Shown piece after piece: positions 1 through 9,299 of a DNA stretch of 64,000 nucleotides (its first letter is position 1; each line of letters begins with the position of its first letter). A program made the position numbers and the translations under genes. Under the pieces are notes generated by a model. That model did not search any database, was not told where the DNA came from, and saw only the letters and a program-made list of their open reading frames with translations. The stretch spans positions 1 through 64,000 of the forward strand of contig CAILEM010000050.1 of assembly GCA_903833215.1 (NCBI GenBank). Direction: 5' to 3'. Source of the DNA: an uncultured Armatimonadota bacterium. Lineage in GTDB: Bacteria; Armatimonadota; Fimbriimonadia; Fimbriimonadales; Fimbriimonadaceae.

Positions 1-53
1 AGAATCTCATCTTTACCGACGTCGCCGCCGGCTTCTACGGTTACAATGTCCAT
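1..53 (-). CDS. Start of an unidentified protein, cut by the window edge
   Basis: Only the first 17 codons are present, beginning MDIVTVEAGGDVGKDEI and reading leftward out of the window. The start is supported by an AAGGAG ribosome binding site seven bases before the ATG on the minus strand. Too little protein is present to name a family. The 342 bases between this start and the transposase gene hold no convincing gene, only the REP hairpin at 313-333. Confidence 0.5.
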   Translation of the reverse strand, partial: MDIVTVEAGGDVGKDEI

Positions 54-312
54 GGCTGTCTCCTTGGAACCTCGCGTCCACGGATCAACCTAGTTACAAA
101 ACGGAACAACCCCGGATTGGTTTGTGGCCGCAACCGGGGGACTTCCACGATAGTCATCCGAAACCGTGAGCGCACACGGGTCCGCGATCTGGGCTACGAA
201 GCTAAACTTCAAGGGTTGAACGCGGCTTGGTCCCGAGTGGTCCCGCTCATTAACTTACTAGGGTTAAGACCGAGAATCGGTCGTACCCTCGGTAACGGGA
301 ACATCCGTTGAT

Positions 313-333
313 CAACGCTGAAAGTGTTGCGTC
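313..333. repeat. REP-like hairpin, left partner of the transposase-flanking pair
   Basis: This imperfect palindrome has the core CAACGCTGAAAGTGTTG and ends in GCGTC. It is the reverse complement, with one difference in the loop region, of the sequence at 946-966 on the other side of the transposase gene. The two copies form an inverted pair around the gene, as REP sequences do around their RAYT transposases. Confidence 0.7.
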
Positions 334-395
334 CGGAAACTGTCAACCACTACGACATTCCGCCGTAACAACGCACCGATCAAAACAAACACGAC

Positions 396-851
396 TTAAT
401 CCCAAACATACCGCTCATCCCAATCAATCCCATTCTCCTCCAAAAGACGGATGTACTCCTCTTTGAATGTGAACACCTTGTGATGATCCTCCTGATCGCC
501 GATGTACCGGCGGACAACTTCGATTTCTGAACGCCCAACCGAAAATGCGCCGTATCCAGACTGCCAACCGAAATCCCGTAGAGATGGAGCGAGTTGCTTT
601 GAAGAAACGGATGAAGCCCGTTTGAGTTCCTTTATGCACTCTGAGATGGAGATAACTCGACCTAACCGCACCAAAAGATGAACGTGGTCAGTTGCTCCAC
701 CTACACAAAGTGGTGGACAATTGAGCTTCTCAGATACGGCAGTGAGGTTCGCGAACACCTGGATCCGAATCGTTCTGTCAACGAGAAACGGAACTCGATG
801 TTTCGTGGAAAACACGATGTGCGTGTAGAGTGCGGCGAGAGATTGGGACAT
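396..851 (-). CDS. REP-associated tyrosine transposase (IS200-like, Y1_Tnp)
   Basis: This 151-residue protein is a single-domain HUH transposase of the Y1_Tnp (IS200/RAYT) family, which nicks and joins single-stranded DNA hairpins. The N-terminal segment around LYTHIVFSTKHR is the usual first strand. The metal-binding HUH motif is DHVHLL near residue 56, and the likely nucleophile is the Tyr in VVRRYIGDQEDHH near residue 116. No companion TnpB and no IS ends are visible. Instead the gene sits between inverted copies of a REP-like hairpin (313-333 and 946-966), which fits a domesticated RAYT acting on REP DNA. The ATG at 851 gives the full family length. Confidence 0.88.
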   Translation of the reverse strand: MSQSLAALYTHIVFSTKHRVPFLVDRTIRIQVFANLTAVSEKLNCPPLCVGGATDHVHLLVRLGRVISISECIKELKRASSVSSKQLAPSLRDFGWQSGYGAFSVGRSEIEVVRRYIGDQEDHHKVFTFKEEYIRLLEENGIDWDERYVWD

Positions 852-945
852 GATTGCGAAACAATATCATGTCAAGAACAACGGATCAAGTGCATTTGCG
901 CGTAGGTAGCCCCCATCGCCGTTTACATAGGTTTCATCGGCCGGT

Positions 946-1050
946 GACGCAACACTTACAGCGTTGACCGGATTGGCCGTTCCTGTCCCAGCGTAGCCTC
1001 GCTTCGCGACGCAACACTGGGCTTTGAGGATCGAACGCCTACAGCGTTCG
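946..1050. repeat. Cluster of three REP-like hairpins
   Basis: Three palindromes lie between the transposase start and the rfbD stop. The first, 946-966, has core CAACACTTACAGCGTTG and is the inverted partner of 313-333. The second, 987-1022, has arms CCCAG and CTGGG with further pairing around a CGCTTCGCG tip. The third, 1032-1050, is CGAACGC, loop CTACA, GCGTTCG. The first-plus-second arrangement recurs at 61669-61732, so this is a dispersed double-hairpin element. Confidence 0.7.
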
Positions 1051-1067
1051 GTGATTCCGGCAGGTCG

Positions 1068-1934
1068 CTATTCGATCCGACCGACGAAATCCCCGAGCAC
1101 TTCGCTCAATGGCCGCATGGGCTGGATTCCTAATGTGTCCAATTTCGCCGTCGACATGGCGCTGTATTTCGGGCGTTTGGCGGGGGTTGGATACTCTTCG
1201 GTCGGGACTGGCGTGATCTCAACGGGTCGATCGATTCCGTGAAAATCTCGATAGGCGGTAATCGCCTCGACGGCGAATTGGTACCAAGTGGTCGCGGTTG
1301 GTCCGCAGGCGTGGTAAATGCCGGGATACCCGTTGACCTCGATCAAATCCACGAGGACCCGAGCCAGATCAAGGGTGTACGTTGGGCAACCGGTTTGGTC
1401 ACTCACCACGCGAAGCGACTTCTCTGCTAGCCATGCCCCGATCATCGTCTTGGGGAAATTCCGCCCGTTAGGGCCGAACAACCATGAGGTCCGCACAATC
1501 AGTGCATTCGAATTCGCTGACATGACGGCCAACTCGCCATCTCGCTTCGTGTTCCCATAGACCCCGATGGGCTGGGGCCTTGAATCCTCTGTGTAGGGAA
1601 CCGTGGCTTCGCCATCAAACACGAAATCGGTACTGACGTGAATCAGCTTGACGCCGCCCATGTTGCAAGCGGTCGCCAGGTAGCCCGGCCCCATAGCGTT
1701 GAGTTCCGTCGCTTCCCTAATCTCTGTTTCGGCTTTGTCGACGGCGGTGTAAGCGGCGCAGTTGATGCACCAATCAAATTCGCGCCGGTTCTCAAGAATC
1801 GTTGCCACCGACAACGGGTCAGTAATATCCAACTCTGCAGAGGATGGAGCCGTGACCTCATGACCACGACTCACTAGCTCCGCACAAACGTCGATGCCAA
1901 GCATCCCCGACCCACCGACGACAAGCACTTTCAT
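1068..1934 (-). CDS. rfbD: dTDP-4-dehydrorhamnose reductase
   Basis: RfbD catalyses the last step of dTDP-L-rhamnose synthesis, the NAD(P)H-dependent reduction of dTDP-4-dehydro-L-rhamnose, in the cytoplasm. The 288-residue protein has the short-chain dehydrogenase nucleotide motif GGSGMLG at residues 7-13, the [12 protein letters not shown] segment, STDFVFDG, and the catalytic YGNTK (YxxxK) near residue 128. [11 protein letters not shown] and the C-terminal [12 protein letters not shown] are also family hallmarks. Length is normal. No rfbABC neighbours are present, so the pathway genes are dispersed. Only 24 bases separate it from the upstream isocitrate dehydrogenase gene on the same strand, so co-transcription is possible. 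Confidence 0.93.
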   Translation of the reverse strand: MKVLVVGGSGMLGIDVCAELVSRGHEVTAPSSAELDITDPLSVATILENRREFDWCINCAAYTAVDKAETEIREATELNAMGPGYLATACNMGGVKLIHVSTDFVFDGEATVPYTEDSRPQPIGVYGNTKRDGELAVMSANSNALIVRTSWLFGPNGRNFPKTMIGAWLAEKSLRVVSDQTGCPTYTLDLARVLVDLIEVNGYPGIYHACGPTATTWYQFAVEAITAYRDFHGIDRPVEITPVPTEEYPTPAKRPKYSAMSTAKLDTLGIQPMRPLSEVLGDFVGRIE

Positions 1935-1958
1935 AGGCTTAATCAGACGACGCCCACC

Positions 1959-2969
1959 TCAGCCAAGGTTGCGAATGACTTCAGCCGTGAACTGGAATGT
2001 CGACGAAGTGCCACCCATATCGCGTGTCATGACTTTGCCTTCTCCAAAAGTCTTTAGGACAGCCGCACCAATCTTGTCGGCAATCTCGCCCTCACCGATG
2101 TGCCGTAGCATCATCAGAGCGCTAAACAGCAGGGCGGTGGGATTGGCGATTCCCTTGCCAGCAATGTCAGGCGCGGAGCCGTGCACGGCTTCAAAAACAG
2201 CGCAGTGCTCACCGATATTTGCGCCAGCCGCGAGTCCGAGACCGCCGACCAAGCCAGCACAAAGATCGCTAACGATGTCGCCGTAGAGGTTCTCAGTAAC
2301 AAGTACATCGAATTTCTCCGGATGGATAACCAACTGCATACAGCAGTTGTCGACAATGATGTCGCTCGCTTCGACATCAGGGTAATTCTTCGCCATCGCG
2401 TAGAACTCATCGAGGAACATGCCGTCGGTGAGCTTCATGATGTTGGCTTTGTGAACGGCGGTGAGCTTCTTCCTGCCCTGCTCTCGCACCATTTCGAAGG
2501 CATATTTGCATAGACGGCGACAACCCGGTCTTGTAATCACCTTAACCGCCTGGGCGATGTCGGGGTGTGGCTGAAATTCGATTCCCGCGTACAGGTCTTC
2601 GGTGTTTTCGCGGACGATGATCAAGTTGATCGGAGTGTCCTTGAAGTAGCCTTGAAGGCCAGGCAGAGAGCGCGTGGGACGGACATTAACAAAGAGGTCA
2701 AGGGCCTTTCTCAGGGCAACGTTAGCGCTCGGGTGTCCTTTACCGACAGGGGTTGTGGTCGGTCCTTTCAAGGCGGTGCCGATTTCACGGATCGCATCGA
2801 GTGTTTCGGGAGGCATCGGGGGGCGACCTTTATCAATTGCCGGCTGCCCGGCTTCCAGGTAAATCCACTCGGCTTTGAACCCAGCGGCCTCCAGAATTTC
2901 AAGGGTGGCGGTGGTGATTTCGGGCCCAATTCCGTCTCCAGGAATGACTGCAATGCGACGTTTATCCAT
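1959..2969 (-). CDS. icd: NAD-dependent isocitrate dehydrogenase (beta-decarboxylating dehydrogenase family)
   Basis: This 336-residue protein is a short-form member of the isocitrate/isopropylmalate dehydrogenase family. It has [11 protein letters not shown] at the N terminus, substrate-loop residues [15 protein letters not shown] near residue 120, [12 protein letters not shown] (catalytic Lys), the metal-binding [22 protein letters not shown] region split over about 30 residues, and [13 protein letters not shown] in the cofactor site. The substrate loop resembles NAD-type isocitrate dehydrogenase rather than LeuB, but homoisocitrate dehydrogenase cannot be excluded from sequence alone. It would convert isocitrate to 2-oxoglutarate in the TCA cycle. 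sucC, another TCA gene, lies 6 kb away. Confidence 0.85.
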   Translation of the reverse strand: MDKRRIAVIPGDGIGPEITTATLEILEAAGFKAEWIYLEAGQPAIDKGRPPMPPETLDAIREIGTALKGPTTTPVGKGHPSANVALRKALDLFVNVRPTRSLPGLQGYFKDTPINLIIVRENTEDLYAGIEFQPHPDIAQAVKVITRPGCRRLCKYAFEMVREQGRKKLTAVHKANIMKLTDGMFLDEFYAMAKNYPDVEASDIIVDNCCMQLVIHPEKFDVLVTENLYGDIVSDLCAGLVGGLGLAAGANIGEHCAVFEAVHGSAPDIAGKGIANPTALLFSALMMLRHIGEGEIADKIGAAVLKTFGEGKVMTRDMGGTSSTFQFTAEVIRNLG

Positions 2970-3122
2970 ACACCCTATATGTTGGCTGATCTGGCCCCCA
3001 TTCTTGCCCAGGTAATCCCTTGCTTACATTTGGCTAAGAATCCCGTCGAGGAACATTTTTAACCTACAATAGAAGGAACTGGTGATATCCGAAAACGTAG
3101 TAATGAAATAGGCGGCGTTCAC

Positions 3123-4478
3123 ATGAAGAAAGAAATGATTCGAATAGTCTTTGGCTGCACCCTTTCCTTGATTGTCAGCTCAGCCTTTGCCCAGGGCCAT
3201 CAGACCGGTGGCAATTCGGGAGGCGGCAACAGCGGCGGTTCAAGCACCAATACTCGATCGTCAGGCGGTAGCGCAGGCGGAGGTGGCGGGCACGCTAGCT
3301 CCACAGGTTCAGGCGTGGTGACGGGTGGAAGCGGCGGCTATCGTGGTGGCGGTTACCAAGGCGGTGCAACATCTGGGTCCCGTTCAACCGGCAGTTCTGG
3401 CTACGGTAGCCGGCAGAGTGGCGCAGGCGGCTCAACAACAACCAACGGTGGGTACTCCTCTCGGTACGGACAAGGTAGCACAACCAGAGGTCAATCACGG
3501 TCTGGACCGGATACGGTCTCTCGATCGGGTGGCTACAACGGACGTTATTCTGGAAGTCGCAGCCAAGGCGGCGCGGGAACTGCAACCAACCCGACGCGCA
3601 GTGGCGGCTACAACGGGCGATCCGGCTCGGTTGGAAATATTCTCGGAGGCAACCGCGTCACATCTGGAGCGTCCCAGGGATTCGATCGCGGTCACTCAGA
3701 TCTTTCGAGAAACGGACGTGTCACATACACTGGTAATAACAACCGCTATGGTGCCAACCATGCGCTTGACGGTGAATCGAAGTTTGGTGCCGCGCACCGT
3801 GGTCGCATTGATTCGTCCGTACTTGGAAAGGTCATTGGCGGCAACCGAATTGGTCTCGTCCATGGCGGATGGCGAACCGGCTACTATGGGTACTGGGGCG
3901 GCTGGCGAGACAGCTTCTTTGCCTATCCCTTCTACATGTTTGACCCATGGCTCGGCCCATGCTACTGCTCGCCTTGGTACTACTATCCGTGCCTTCCAGC
4001 GTACATCGCAGCACCTCGAGTGGTCATTGTAGACAGTTACCCAAGCACAAATTGGTCGGGTGACGACTATGAGTGGCAGCAACCATCTGCGCAAAATTCG
4101 AATCCGATGCTGGACGATTCGATCCAAGACTTGGTGACAGCATTCGAGTCTCAGGATCACAAGATCATCGATCGAGTCACACCGCACAGCGGAAACGTGA
4201 ACATCTACGCAGATGGCAAGTACAGCTACTCGCTGAATGCGAATGATTTCTACGACACCTACGTCGACGGCATTGAGAGCACCAAGACGGACCGATATCA
4301 GGTCATTGAGGTCAAGGCAAGCAAGGACGGATCGACCGCTCGAGTTACCGCCAAGCACGTCTACAACGACCCCTGGGGTAACCGAACCTACGTCTACCAC
4401 TCCTACTTCCTCGTGAAGGAAGGCGAGCAGTACGTGATTCGAGAGTTCGGCACCAGCGACTATCGAACGGGTTACTAA
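3123..4478 (+). CDS. Secreted glycine/serine-rich protein with folded C-terminal domain
   Basis: The 451-residue product starts with a signal peptide (MKKEMIRIVFGCTLSLIVSS, cleavage likely after AFAQ). Residues 25-240 are low-complexity Gly/Ser/Asn/Arg with repeated SGGYNGR-type units. Residues 250-310 are Tyr/Trp-rich with several Cys. The last 120 residues form a conventional domain (IQDLVTAFESQDHKIIDRV, then YADGKYSYSLNANDF) that looks like a small alpha/beta fold. No family was recognised. A surface or matrix protein is a guess from composition. A rho-independent terminator follows 38 bases after the stop, so the gene appears monocistronic. Confidence 0.8.
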   Translation: MKKEMIRIVFGCTLSLIVSSAFAQGHQTGGNSGGGNSGGSSTNTRSSGGSAGGGGGHASSTGSGVVTGGSGGYRGGGYQGGATSGSRSTGSSGYGSRQSGAGGSTTTNGGYSSRYGQGSTTRGQSRSGPDTVSRSGGYNGRYSGSRSQGGAGTATNPTRSGGYNGRSGSVGNILGGNRVTSGASQGFDRGHSDLSRNGRVTYTGNNNRYGANHALDGESKFGAAHRGRIDSSVLGKVIGGNRIGLVHGGWRTGYYGYWGGWRDSFFAYPFYMFDPWLGPCYCSPWYYYPCLPAYIAAPRVVIVDSYPSTNWSGDDYEWQQPSAQNSNPMLDDSIQDLVTAFESQDHKIIDRVTPHSGNVNIYADGKYSYSLNANDFYDTYVDGIESTKTDRYQVIEVKASKDGSTARVTAKHVYNDPWGNRTYVYHSYFLVKEGEQYVIREFGTSDYRTGY

Positions 4479-4515
4479 GCTCACACGGCATCGGAGACAC
4501 CACGCTAGAAAGGAG

Positions 4516-4558
4516 CCTCCACACAAGCCTTAGCGGCTGAATGTGGAGGTTTCTTTTT
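4516..4558 (+). terminator. Rho-independent terminator of the glycine-rich protein gene
   Basis: Arms CCTCCACA (4516-4523) and TGTGGAGG (4542-4549) form an 8-bp perfect stem, followed directly by TTTCTTTTT. Confidence 0.85.
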
Positions 4559-4626
4559 GCCCAATTTGGGGCGGACCTTTGGTGCTCTCGGACGGGGTTG
4601 ATGGTGATGTGATCACCTATCTCCCA

Positions 4627-4760
4627 GTCACCCGCAGGGTTCCGGAAAGGGAAAGTCCAACTCGTCTCTCCTCAACGTCCATAATCGTCGCCGTTCGCTC
4701 GTCGCTGGGCAGTCAGCGCGCCACTGTTTGAGCCCGAAGGGGCGAGTTTGGCGCGCGCCC
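4627..4760. repeat. Dispersed intergenic repeat, copy 1
   Basis: This stretch matches 19248-19410 closely in the same orientation. Shared blocks include AAGGGAAAGTCCAACTCGTC, CGTCGCTGGGCAGTC and GAGTTTGGCGCGCGCCC. Copy 2 carries about 26 extra bases in the first third. Read on the plus strand the shared part encodes GKGKVQLVS and RARQTR-like peptides, but this copy is frame-broken. The rest of the 4479-4950 gap holds only the terminator and GC-rich sequence with no gene. Confidence 0.7.
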
Positions 4761-4950
4761 AGCGATGACGAACGAAAAAGCGACGGTTCGGGAGGTGGAG
4801 GAGAGACAGCACCCAGCGGTGCGAGCGCCCGAACCAGATGTCGTCCAGAACCCAATCGGACGTGAGAAGGGGCCGACCGGGGGATGAACGATGGAAGGAA
4901 ACAAATTTGGAGTGCGTGAGACCCGAGGACATCGGGTCTCACGAAACTCG

Positions 4951-7278
4951 CTAGTTCGTCACGCGGAAAGTGATCGAACTGGGGTTCTGCTTGTCGTGAT
5001 ACAGCTTCTGATCCTGCACAATCATCTTGGTTCCGGTCTCGATCGGCTCGATCGTGCCGAGATTTCGCGCGAAGAGCGGGTACATCGAGCTATTGATCAT
5101 CAAACAGATTCGGTGACCTTTGGCGAACTGCCGCGCGGTATCCCACATTCGGAATTTCACCTGGTAGATCTTCCCTGGTTTGAGGGGACGTTGCTTATCA
5201 AATCCTTGGAGATAGGAGCATCGAAACTTCCCTTGCTGACCGATAGCGGTGTAAACACCCTTTTCGTCAAGATCGAGCAACTGAGCGAAAAAGTCGGTGT
5301 TCTGGGCTGAGGTTGAGAACCTAAGATCCATCTCCAACGGCCCGCTAATCGTCATTGCCTGCTTGAGAGGCGCAGATTGGAAGAATGCAACGCCCGGCAA
5401 CTTCTTTGGGATGTGGGTCTTAAGGGTTGCTTTCGCTGGATCGGGTTCCAAGATCTTTTTGTCGATAGTGGATACGTGAGGATCGTAGCGGTAGGTGCTC
5501 GGGTTCTGCTTCTTTGGCGGAGCCAGTTCCAATGTCCCCGTCGTTGAGGAACCTTCAACAGGCCCCGTACCCGAGAGGTACATCGTCATCGGTTTCGAGT
5601 TGACGAGTGGCCAATCTTTCGACTCGACCCACTTGTTTGCTCCCGTCACGAACGCTCGGACGTGGGGCAATTTCTCCATTCCAACGCTCTTATGCTTTAG
5701 CCACGTATCAAACCAGCGTAGGTTCACCGAATCGAGATCGATCACCGCACCGGGGCCAAAGTCAGTATCACCAATCTTGGTTGCCGAGTTGAACAGGTGA
5801 GTCCAGGGCCCGTACACCAGCCACTGATTCGTTCTACCAAGCGAACGCATGATTTGCCAGTTCGTCATTGTCCCGATCTCGTCACCATCCCACCAACCGC
5901 TGATATGTAGCGCGGGAATCTTGACGTTCTTCAGGTCGCTTTCATAGTTGTAGCCCTTCCAATCCTGCGCCACATCCCGCTTCAACCACTTTGCGTAAAA
6001 CGGCAGGTGCTGCCCCAAGACGGCGTTGTCAACTTTCGAGAGGGGCAGTTGGCTGAAGCCTTCTGGGTTCGGCAGTTTCGACATAAAGGACGACATGTCC
6101 GCGGTCTTGCCGGCAACGATTTTCGCCCACCAGACGGCCCCGTAGAGGAAGAAAATGCCGTTGTCGTAAGGAATATTGAGGAAGGCATCTGGAGGTGAAA
6201 CCTGTGGAATGATGCATTTCAGACCAGGAGGATTTTCGACCGCCGCTTGCCATTGAACCATGCCGCCGTAGCTGCCACCGATCATTCCGACGTTTCCGTC
6301 GCTCCAAGGTTGAGTTGCCGCCCATTGAACCGCATCGTAACCGTCTTTGCGCTCGTTCATGAATGGGTCCCATTCACCCTCGCTGTCGTTTCGGCCCCGG
6401 CAGTCTTGCGAAACAAATACATAGCCACGACTGGCGTAGAAAGGACCTTCAGCAGCCGCAGACTCCCGTCCATAAGGTGTCCGCGACAGGATGACAGGGA
6501 ACTTCCCTTCGGCATCGGGTCGGATGACGTCTTGGACGAGGTTGACACCGTCTCGAGTTTTCATCTTGACGGCTTTCTCGACCTTGATTTTGAACGTCGG
6601 CTGGCTCAATTCCGGATACGCCGCCAACGGATCTTTGACAAGGGATTCCCACCCTACAACAATGAAGCGAAGTTTTTGCCCCGGGACATCCATGAGCACA
6701 ACGTGGTGACCGTTATCCATCGCGAACTTGGCTTGCACGGTTGGCAACACCATGTCGAACATCCTCGCCGTTCCCTTTGCCGTTACTTTTTCGCCTTCCG
6801 GCGTGAACTTGGCGGAAAGGAACGCTCCTCCGTCCGGGCAGAAGCATTTCAGCTCTTGCGTTGACTTTTTGCCGAAGTCAAGGGCGGTTAAAGCGGATGC
6901 CGTAAATTGGGGATGCAAGTTACCGAAGTAGGGCTCACTGCCAATCTTCAGATCAGTATCTCTATCGACCTTTCCACTTTTGATATGGGCCTTGCCATGA
7001 TCCCAAGTGATCGTGCTCTTGTCGCCGTTGGGCGCGATGGTCTCTCCGATGAACTTGACCAAACGCCCCGACTCCATCTTGCCGGACAGACTTGACCTTA
7101 TCGTAATCGTGCCTAAAGACAAGTTCGTCGCCGAGGTGAATGTTCCATCTGGATTTGATTCGTAGACATTCTCACCGGCTGGGCTACCAGCGAATTCGAT
7201 AATCATCCGCGTAGACTCAGCACGCGCGGAACCCGCACACAACAGTGCCAGGGGAATTAAGAGGGCATATGGCCGCAT
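4951..7278 (-). CDS. CocE/NonD-family secreted serine hydrolase (peptidase S15-like)
   Basis: This 775-residue exported enzyme has a signal peptide (MRPYALLIPLALLCAGSARA). A non-catalytic domain of about 210 residues with beta-rich sequence follows. The alpha/beta hydrolase core starts near residue 233 (KVEKAVKMKTRDGVNLVQDV). The nucleophile is Ser336 in GGSYGGM, and acid and His candidates are in SGWWDGDE and GPWTHLF. The C-terminal beta-jelly-roll (from about GVAFFQSAPL) is the X-Pro dipeptidyl-peptidase C domain. The family includes cocaine esterase, acylases and X-Pro peptidases, so the substrate is unknown. The extra N-terminal domain makes it longer than typical CocE (about 570). It is divergent from the next gene. 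Confidence 0.9.
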   Translation of the reverse strand: MRPYALLIPLALLCAGSARAESTRMIIEFAGSPAGENVYESNPDGTFTSATNLSLGTITIRSSLSGKMESGRLVKFIGETIAPNGDKSTITWDHGKAHIKSGKVDRDTDLKIGSEPYFGNLHPQFTASALTALDFGKKSTQELKCFCPDGGAFLSAKFTPEGEKVTAKGTARMFDMVLPTVQAKFAMDNGHHVVLMDVPGQKLRFIVVGWESLVKDPLAAYPELSQPTFKIKVEKAVKMKTRDGVNLVQDVIRPDAEGKFPVILSRTPYGRESAAAEGPFYASRGYVFVSQDCRGRNDSEGEWDPFMNERKDGYDAVQWAATQPWSDGNVGMIGGSYGGMVQWQAAVENPPGLKCIIPQVSPPDAFLNIPYDNGIFFLYGAVWWAKIVAGKTADMSSFMSKLPNPEGFSQLPLSKVDNAVLGQHLPFYAKWLKRDVAQDWKGYNYESDLKNVKIPALHISGWWDGDEIGTMTNWQIMRSLGRTNQWLVYGPWTHLFNSATKIGDTDFGPGAVIDLDSVNLRWFDTWLKHKSVGMEKLPHVRAFVTGANKWVESKDWPLVNSKPMTMYLSGTGPVEGSSTTGTLELAPPKKQNPSTYRYDPHVSTIDKKILEPDPAKATLKTHIPKKLPGVAFFQSAPLKQAMTISGPLEMDLRFSTSAQNTDFFAQLLDLDEKGVYTAIGQQGKFRCSYLQGFDKQRPLKPGKIYQVKFRMWDTARQFAKGHRICLMINSSMYPLFARNLGTIEPIETGTKMIVQDQKLYHDKQNPSSITFRVTN

Positions 7279-7428
7279 ATCAGGGTATTACCCCCAAAGA
7301 AAGAATCGGGTTTAGCTTTTGAACTCAAAACTCGGAAAATCCAATCTGCTAAAGGAACTCAAAACTCCAACGAGAATGTTGGATTCTCAACCGATAACTC
7401 TGGTAGGTTCCAGTCGTTAGGTGCTCAC

Positions 7429-8319
7429 ATGAGTAAAGTCAATCACGAAGATATCCGCATCGGAACGCTTGCCGGAATGAACCTCGGCCCCGAATATTTG
7501 CAGCAAATCCTGCCCCACGGTTTCGAGAGTTTCGAACTCACCTGCTGGGAACACATAGGGGACATCAACATTGAAGAGTATGCCAAGCAAGTTCTTGACG
7601 TGATCGGCGACAAAGCCATCATCAGCAGCATCGGTGTCTATGGCAACCCCCTCCAGGACGCCCAAACCGAAAAGGACTGGGAAACCCTCATCAACAGCGT
7701 CCACCTTTTTGGAGCCAATGTCGTTTGCGGATTTGCGGGGGCACTCGAAGATCGACCGGTCGATGAAAGCATGCCCCGGTTCAAAGAAGTCTTCGGCCGC
7801 CTCACGGATATTGCGGACGCCAAGGGCGTAAAAATCGCCTTTGAAAACTGCGATATGGGCGGTACCTGGGAGCGACCACGTTACAACATCGCTCACTCAC
7901 CGAGAGCATGGGAAATGATGTTCAACGAAGTCACAAGCCCTTCGATTGGCCTTGAATGGGAGCCGTGCCACCAAATGGTGTCACTCGTTGACCCAATTCG
8001 CAATTTACGCAAATGGGTTGGCCGCGTCCATCACGTTCATGGCAAAGACGCGACGATCAATAAAGACGTCATTGAAGACGCCGGATTGCGCAGTGGCTTA
8101 CCAACCATGTTCCACCGCACTCCGGGCTTTGGAGACACCAATTGGACTGACGTCATCACGATTCTACGGCTAGCTGGATTCCGCGGAGCCATCGATATCG
8201 AAGGTTGGCACGATCCCGTTTACCGAGACGAACTCGAGATGACCGGTCAAGTTCATGGACTAAATTACTTGAAGGCGTGCCGTGGCGGCGCATATATCGC
8301 CAATCCCAACTCAAAATAG
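7429..8319 (+). CDS. Sugar phosphate isomerase/epimerase (AP-endonuclease 2-like TIM barrel)
   Basis: The 296-residue protein has the xylose-isomerase-like TIM barrel pattern: IGTLAGMNL at strand 1, AIISSIGVYGNPL, VVCGFAG, VKIAFENCDMGG with the metal-binding Glu, IGLEWEPCHQM, VHHVHGKDATI with metal His residues, and FRGAIDIEGWHDP with a C-terminal Glu. Members isomerise or epimerise sugars and inositols. The substrate is not predictable. The stop is five bases from the start of the SMP-30 lactonase gene, so the two probably form an operon for oxidised or keto sugar use. Confidence 0.85.
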   Translation: MSKVNHEDIRIGTLAGMNLGPEYLQQILPHGFESFELTCWEHIGDINIEEYAKQVLDVIGDKAIISSIGVYGNPLQDAQTEKDWETLINSVHLFGANVVCGFAGALEDRPVDESMPRFKEVFGRLTDIADAKGVKIAFENCDMGGTWERPRYNIAHSPRAWEMMFNEVTSPSIGLEWEPCHQMVSLVDPIRNLRKWVGRVHHVHGKDATINKDVIEDAGLRSGLPTMFHRTPGFGDTNWTDVITILRLAGFRGAIDIEGWHDPVYRDELEMTGQVHGLNYLKACRGGAYIANPNSK

Positions 8320-8324
8320 AACCT

Positions 8325-9209
8325 ATGCTTTCCATTTGGGCCGCACTTATTGTCGGGAGTCTTCAAGCGACTCCCGAGCTCGATGCTCTCGTTACTCGAG
8401 ATAGTCGGCCCACCTTGGTAACAGGTGGGTTTCGATTTGGTGAGGGGCCAGTATGGACCCGCGATGGTCGACTCATTTGGAGCGACATCCTCGGCGATAC
8501 CATTTATCAACTCAAGGATGGGAAGGCAGTGCCGTTCATCAAGCCTGCCCAGCGAAGTATTGGTAACGCCCTCGATCCGCAGGGCAGACTCGTCAGTTGC
8601 CACCAGCAATCACGGTCCGTGACGCGGCGCGAAAAGAACGGATCGGTTACTGTCTTGGCCGATAAGTTTGAGGGAAAGAAGTTCAATAGTCCAGATGATG
8701 TCATCGTCCGGTCGGACGGATCGATCTACTTTACAGATCCGTCCTTTGGGCTGAAGGATTCTGATCGACAGCTTGCCTTTGACGGCGTGTACCGAATCTC
8801 TCCTGCGGGCAAGGTCGAGCTCTTGGCCAAGGACTTTGCCAAGCCCAACGGCCTCGCATTTTCTCCCGACGAGAAGCGGCTTTACATCAACGATTTGATT
8901 CGTCATCAGATCCGTGTGTTCGATGTCAGCCCCACTGGGAGCCTCTCAAATGATCGGCAATTTGCGGTCCTTTTTGGGGAGCAGGATGGTCTGGCAAATG
9001 GCATGAAAGTTGATGTGAAGGGCAATGTGTGGTGCACAGCTCCCGGTGGTATCCAGGTTTTTGCGGCTTCTGGCAAGTTTCTCGGGAAGATCTATCAGAG
9101 GGAGATCATCAATAATTTCTGCTTTGGCGGCCCCGACAAGAAGACGCTCTTTATCGTTACCGCTCGCCAATTGTTCAAATTGCCGGTAAAAGTCGCTGGC
9201 GCGCGATGA
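8325..9209 (+). CDS. SMP-30/gluconolactonase/LRE family protein, secreted
   Basis: The 294-residue product is a six-bladed beta-propeller lactonase. Family marks are GFRFGEGPVWTRDGRLIWSD (first metal Glu), SPDDVIVRSDGSIYFTDPSFG, KPNGLAFSPDEKRLYIND (metal Asn/Asp) and DGLANGMKVDVKGNVW. The ATG at 8325 was chosen because it follows the upstream stop by five bases and starts a short signal peptide (MLSIWAALIVGSLQA). An earlier in-frame start would lie inside the upstream gene. It likely hydrolyses sugar lactones in the periplasm. It is coupled with the isomerase gene upstream. Confidence 0.88.
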   Translation: MLSIWAALIVGSLQATPELDALVTRDSRPTLVTGGFRFGEGPVWTRDGRLIWSDILGDTIYQLKDGKAVPFIKPAQRSIGNALDPQGRLVSCHQQSRSVTRREKNGSVTVLADKFEGKKFNSPDDVIVRSDGSIYFTDPSFGLKDSDRQLAFDGVYRISPAGKVELLAKDFAKPNGLAFSPDEKRLYINDLIRHQIRVFDVSPTGSLSNDRQFAVLFGEQDGLANGMKVDVKGNVWCTAPGGIQVFAASGKFLGKIYQREIINNFCFGGPDKKTLFIVTARQLFKLPVKVAGAR

Positions 9210-9299
9210 TGACCGACAGAAAATCGCCCCTTGTTTAGACTTGGCCCAAGCATTGCCGCCCCCCGATTTCGTCTGGGCAGGTAACCTTTAGCCTAATCT

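Noticed and set aside
117-311. 64-codon plus-strand open frame
   Set aside because: No ribosome binding site, Arg-rich composition without a fold, and it lies in a gap with REP sequence.
3696-4526. 276-codon minus-strand frame opposite the glycine-rich protein gene
   Set aside because: Arises from the biased composition of the real gene. No signal or domain is visible.
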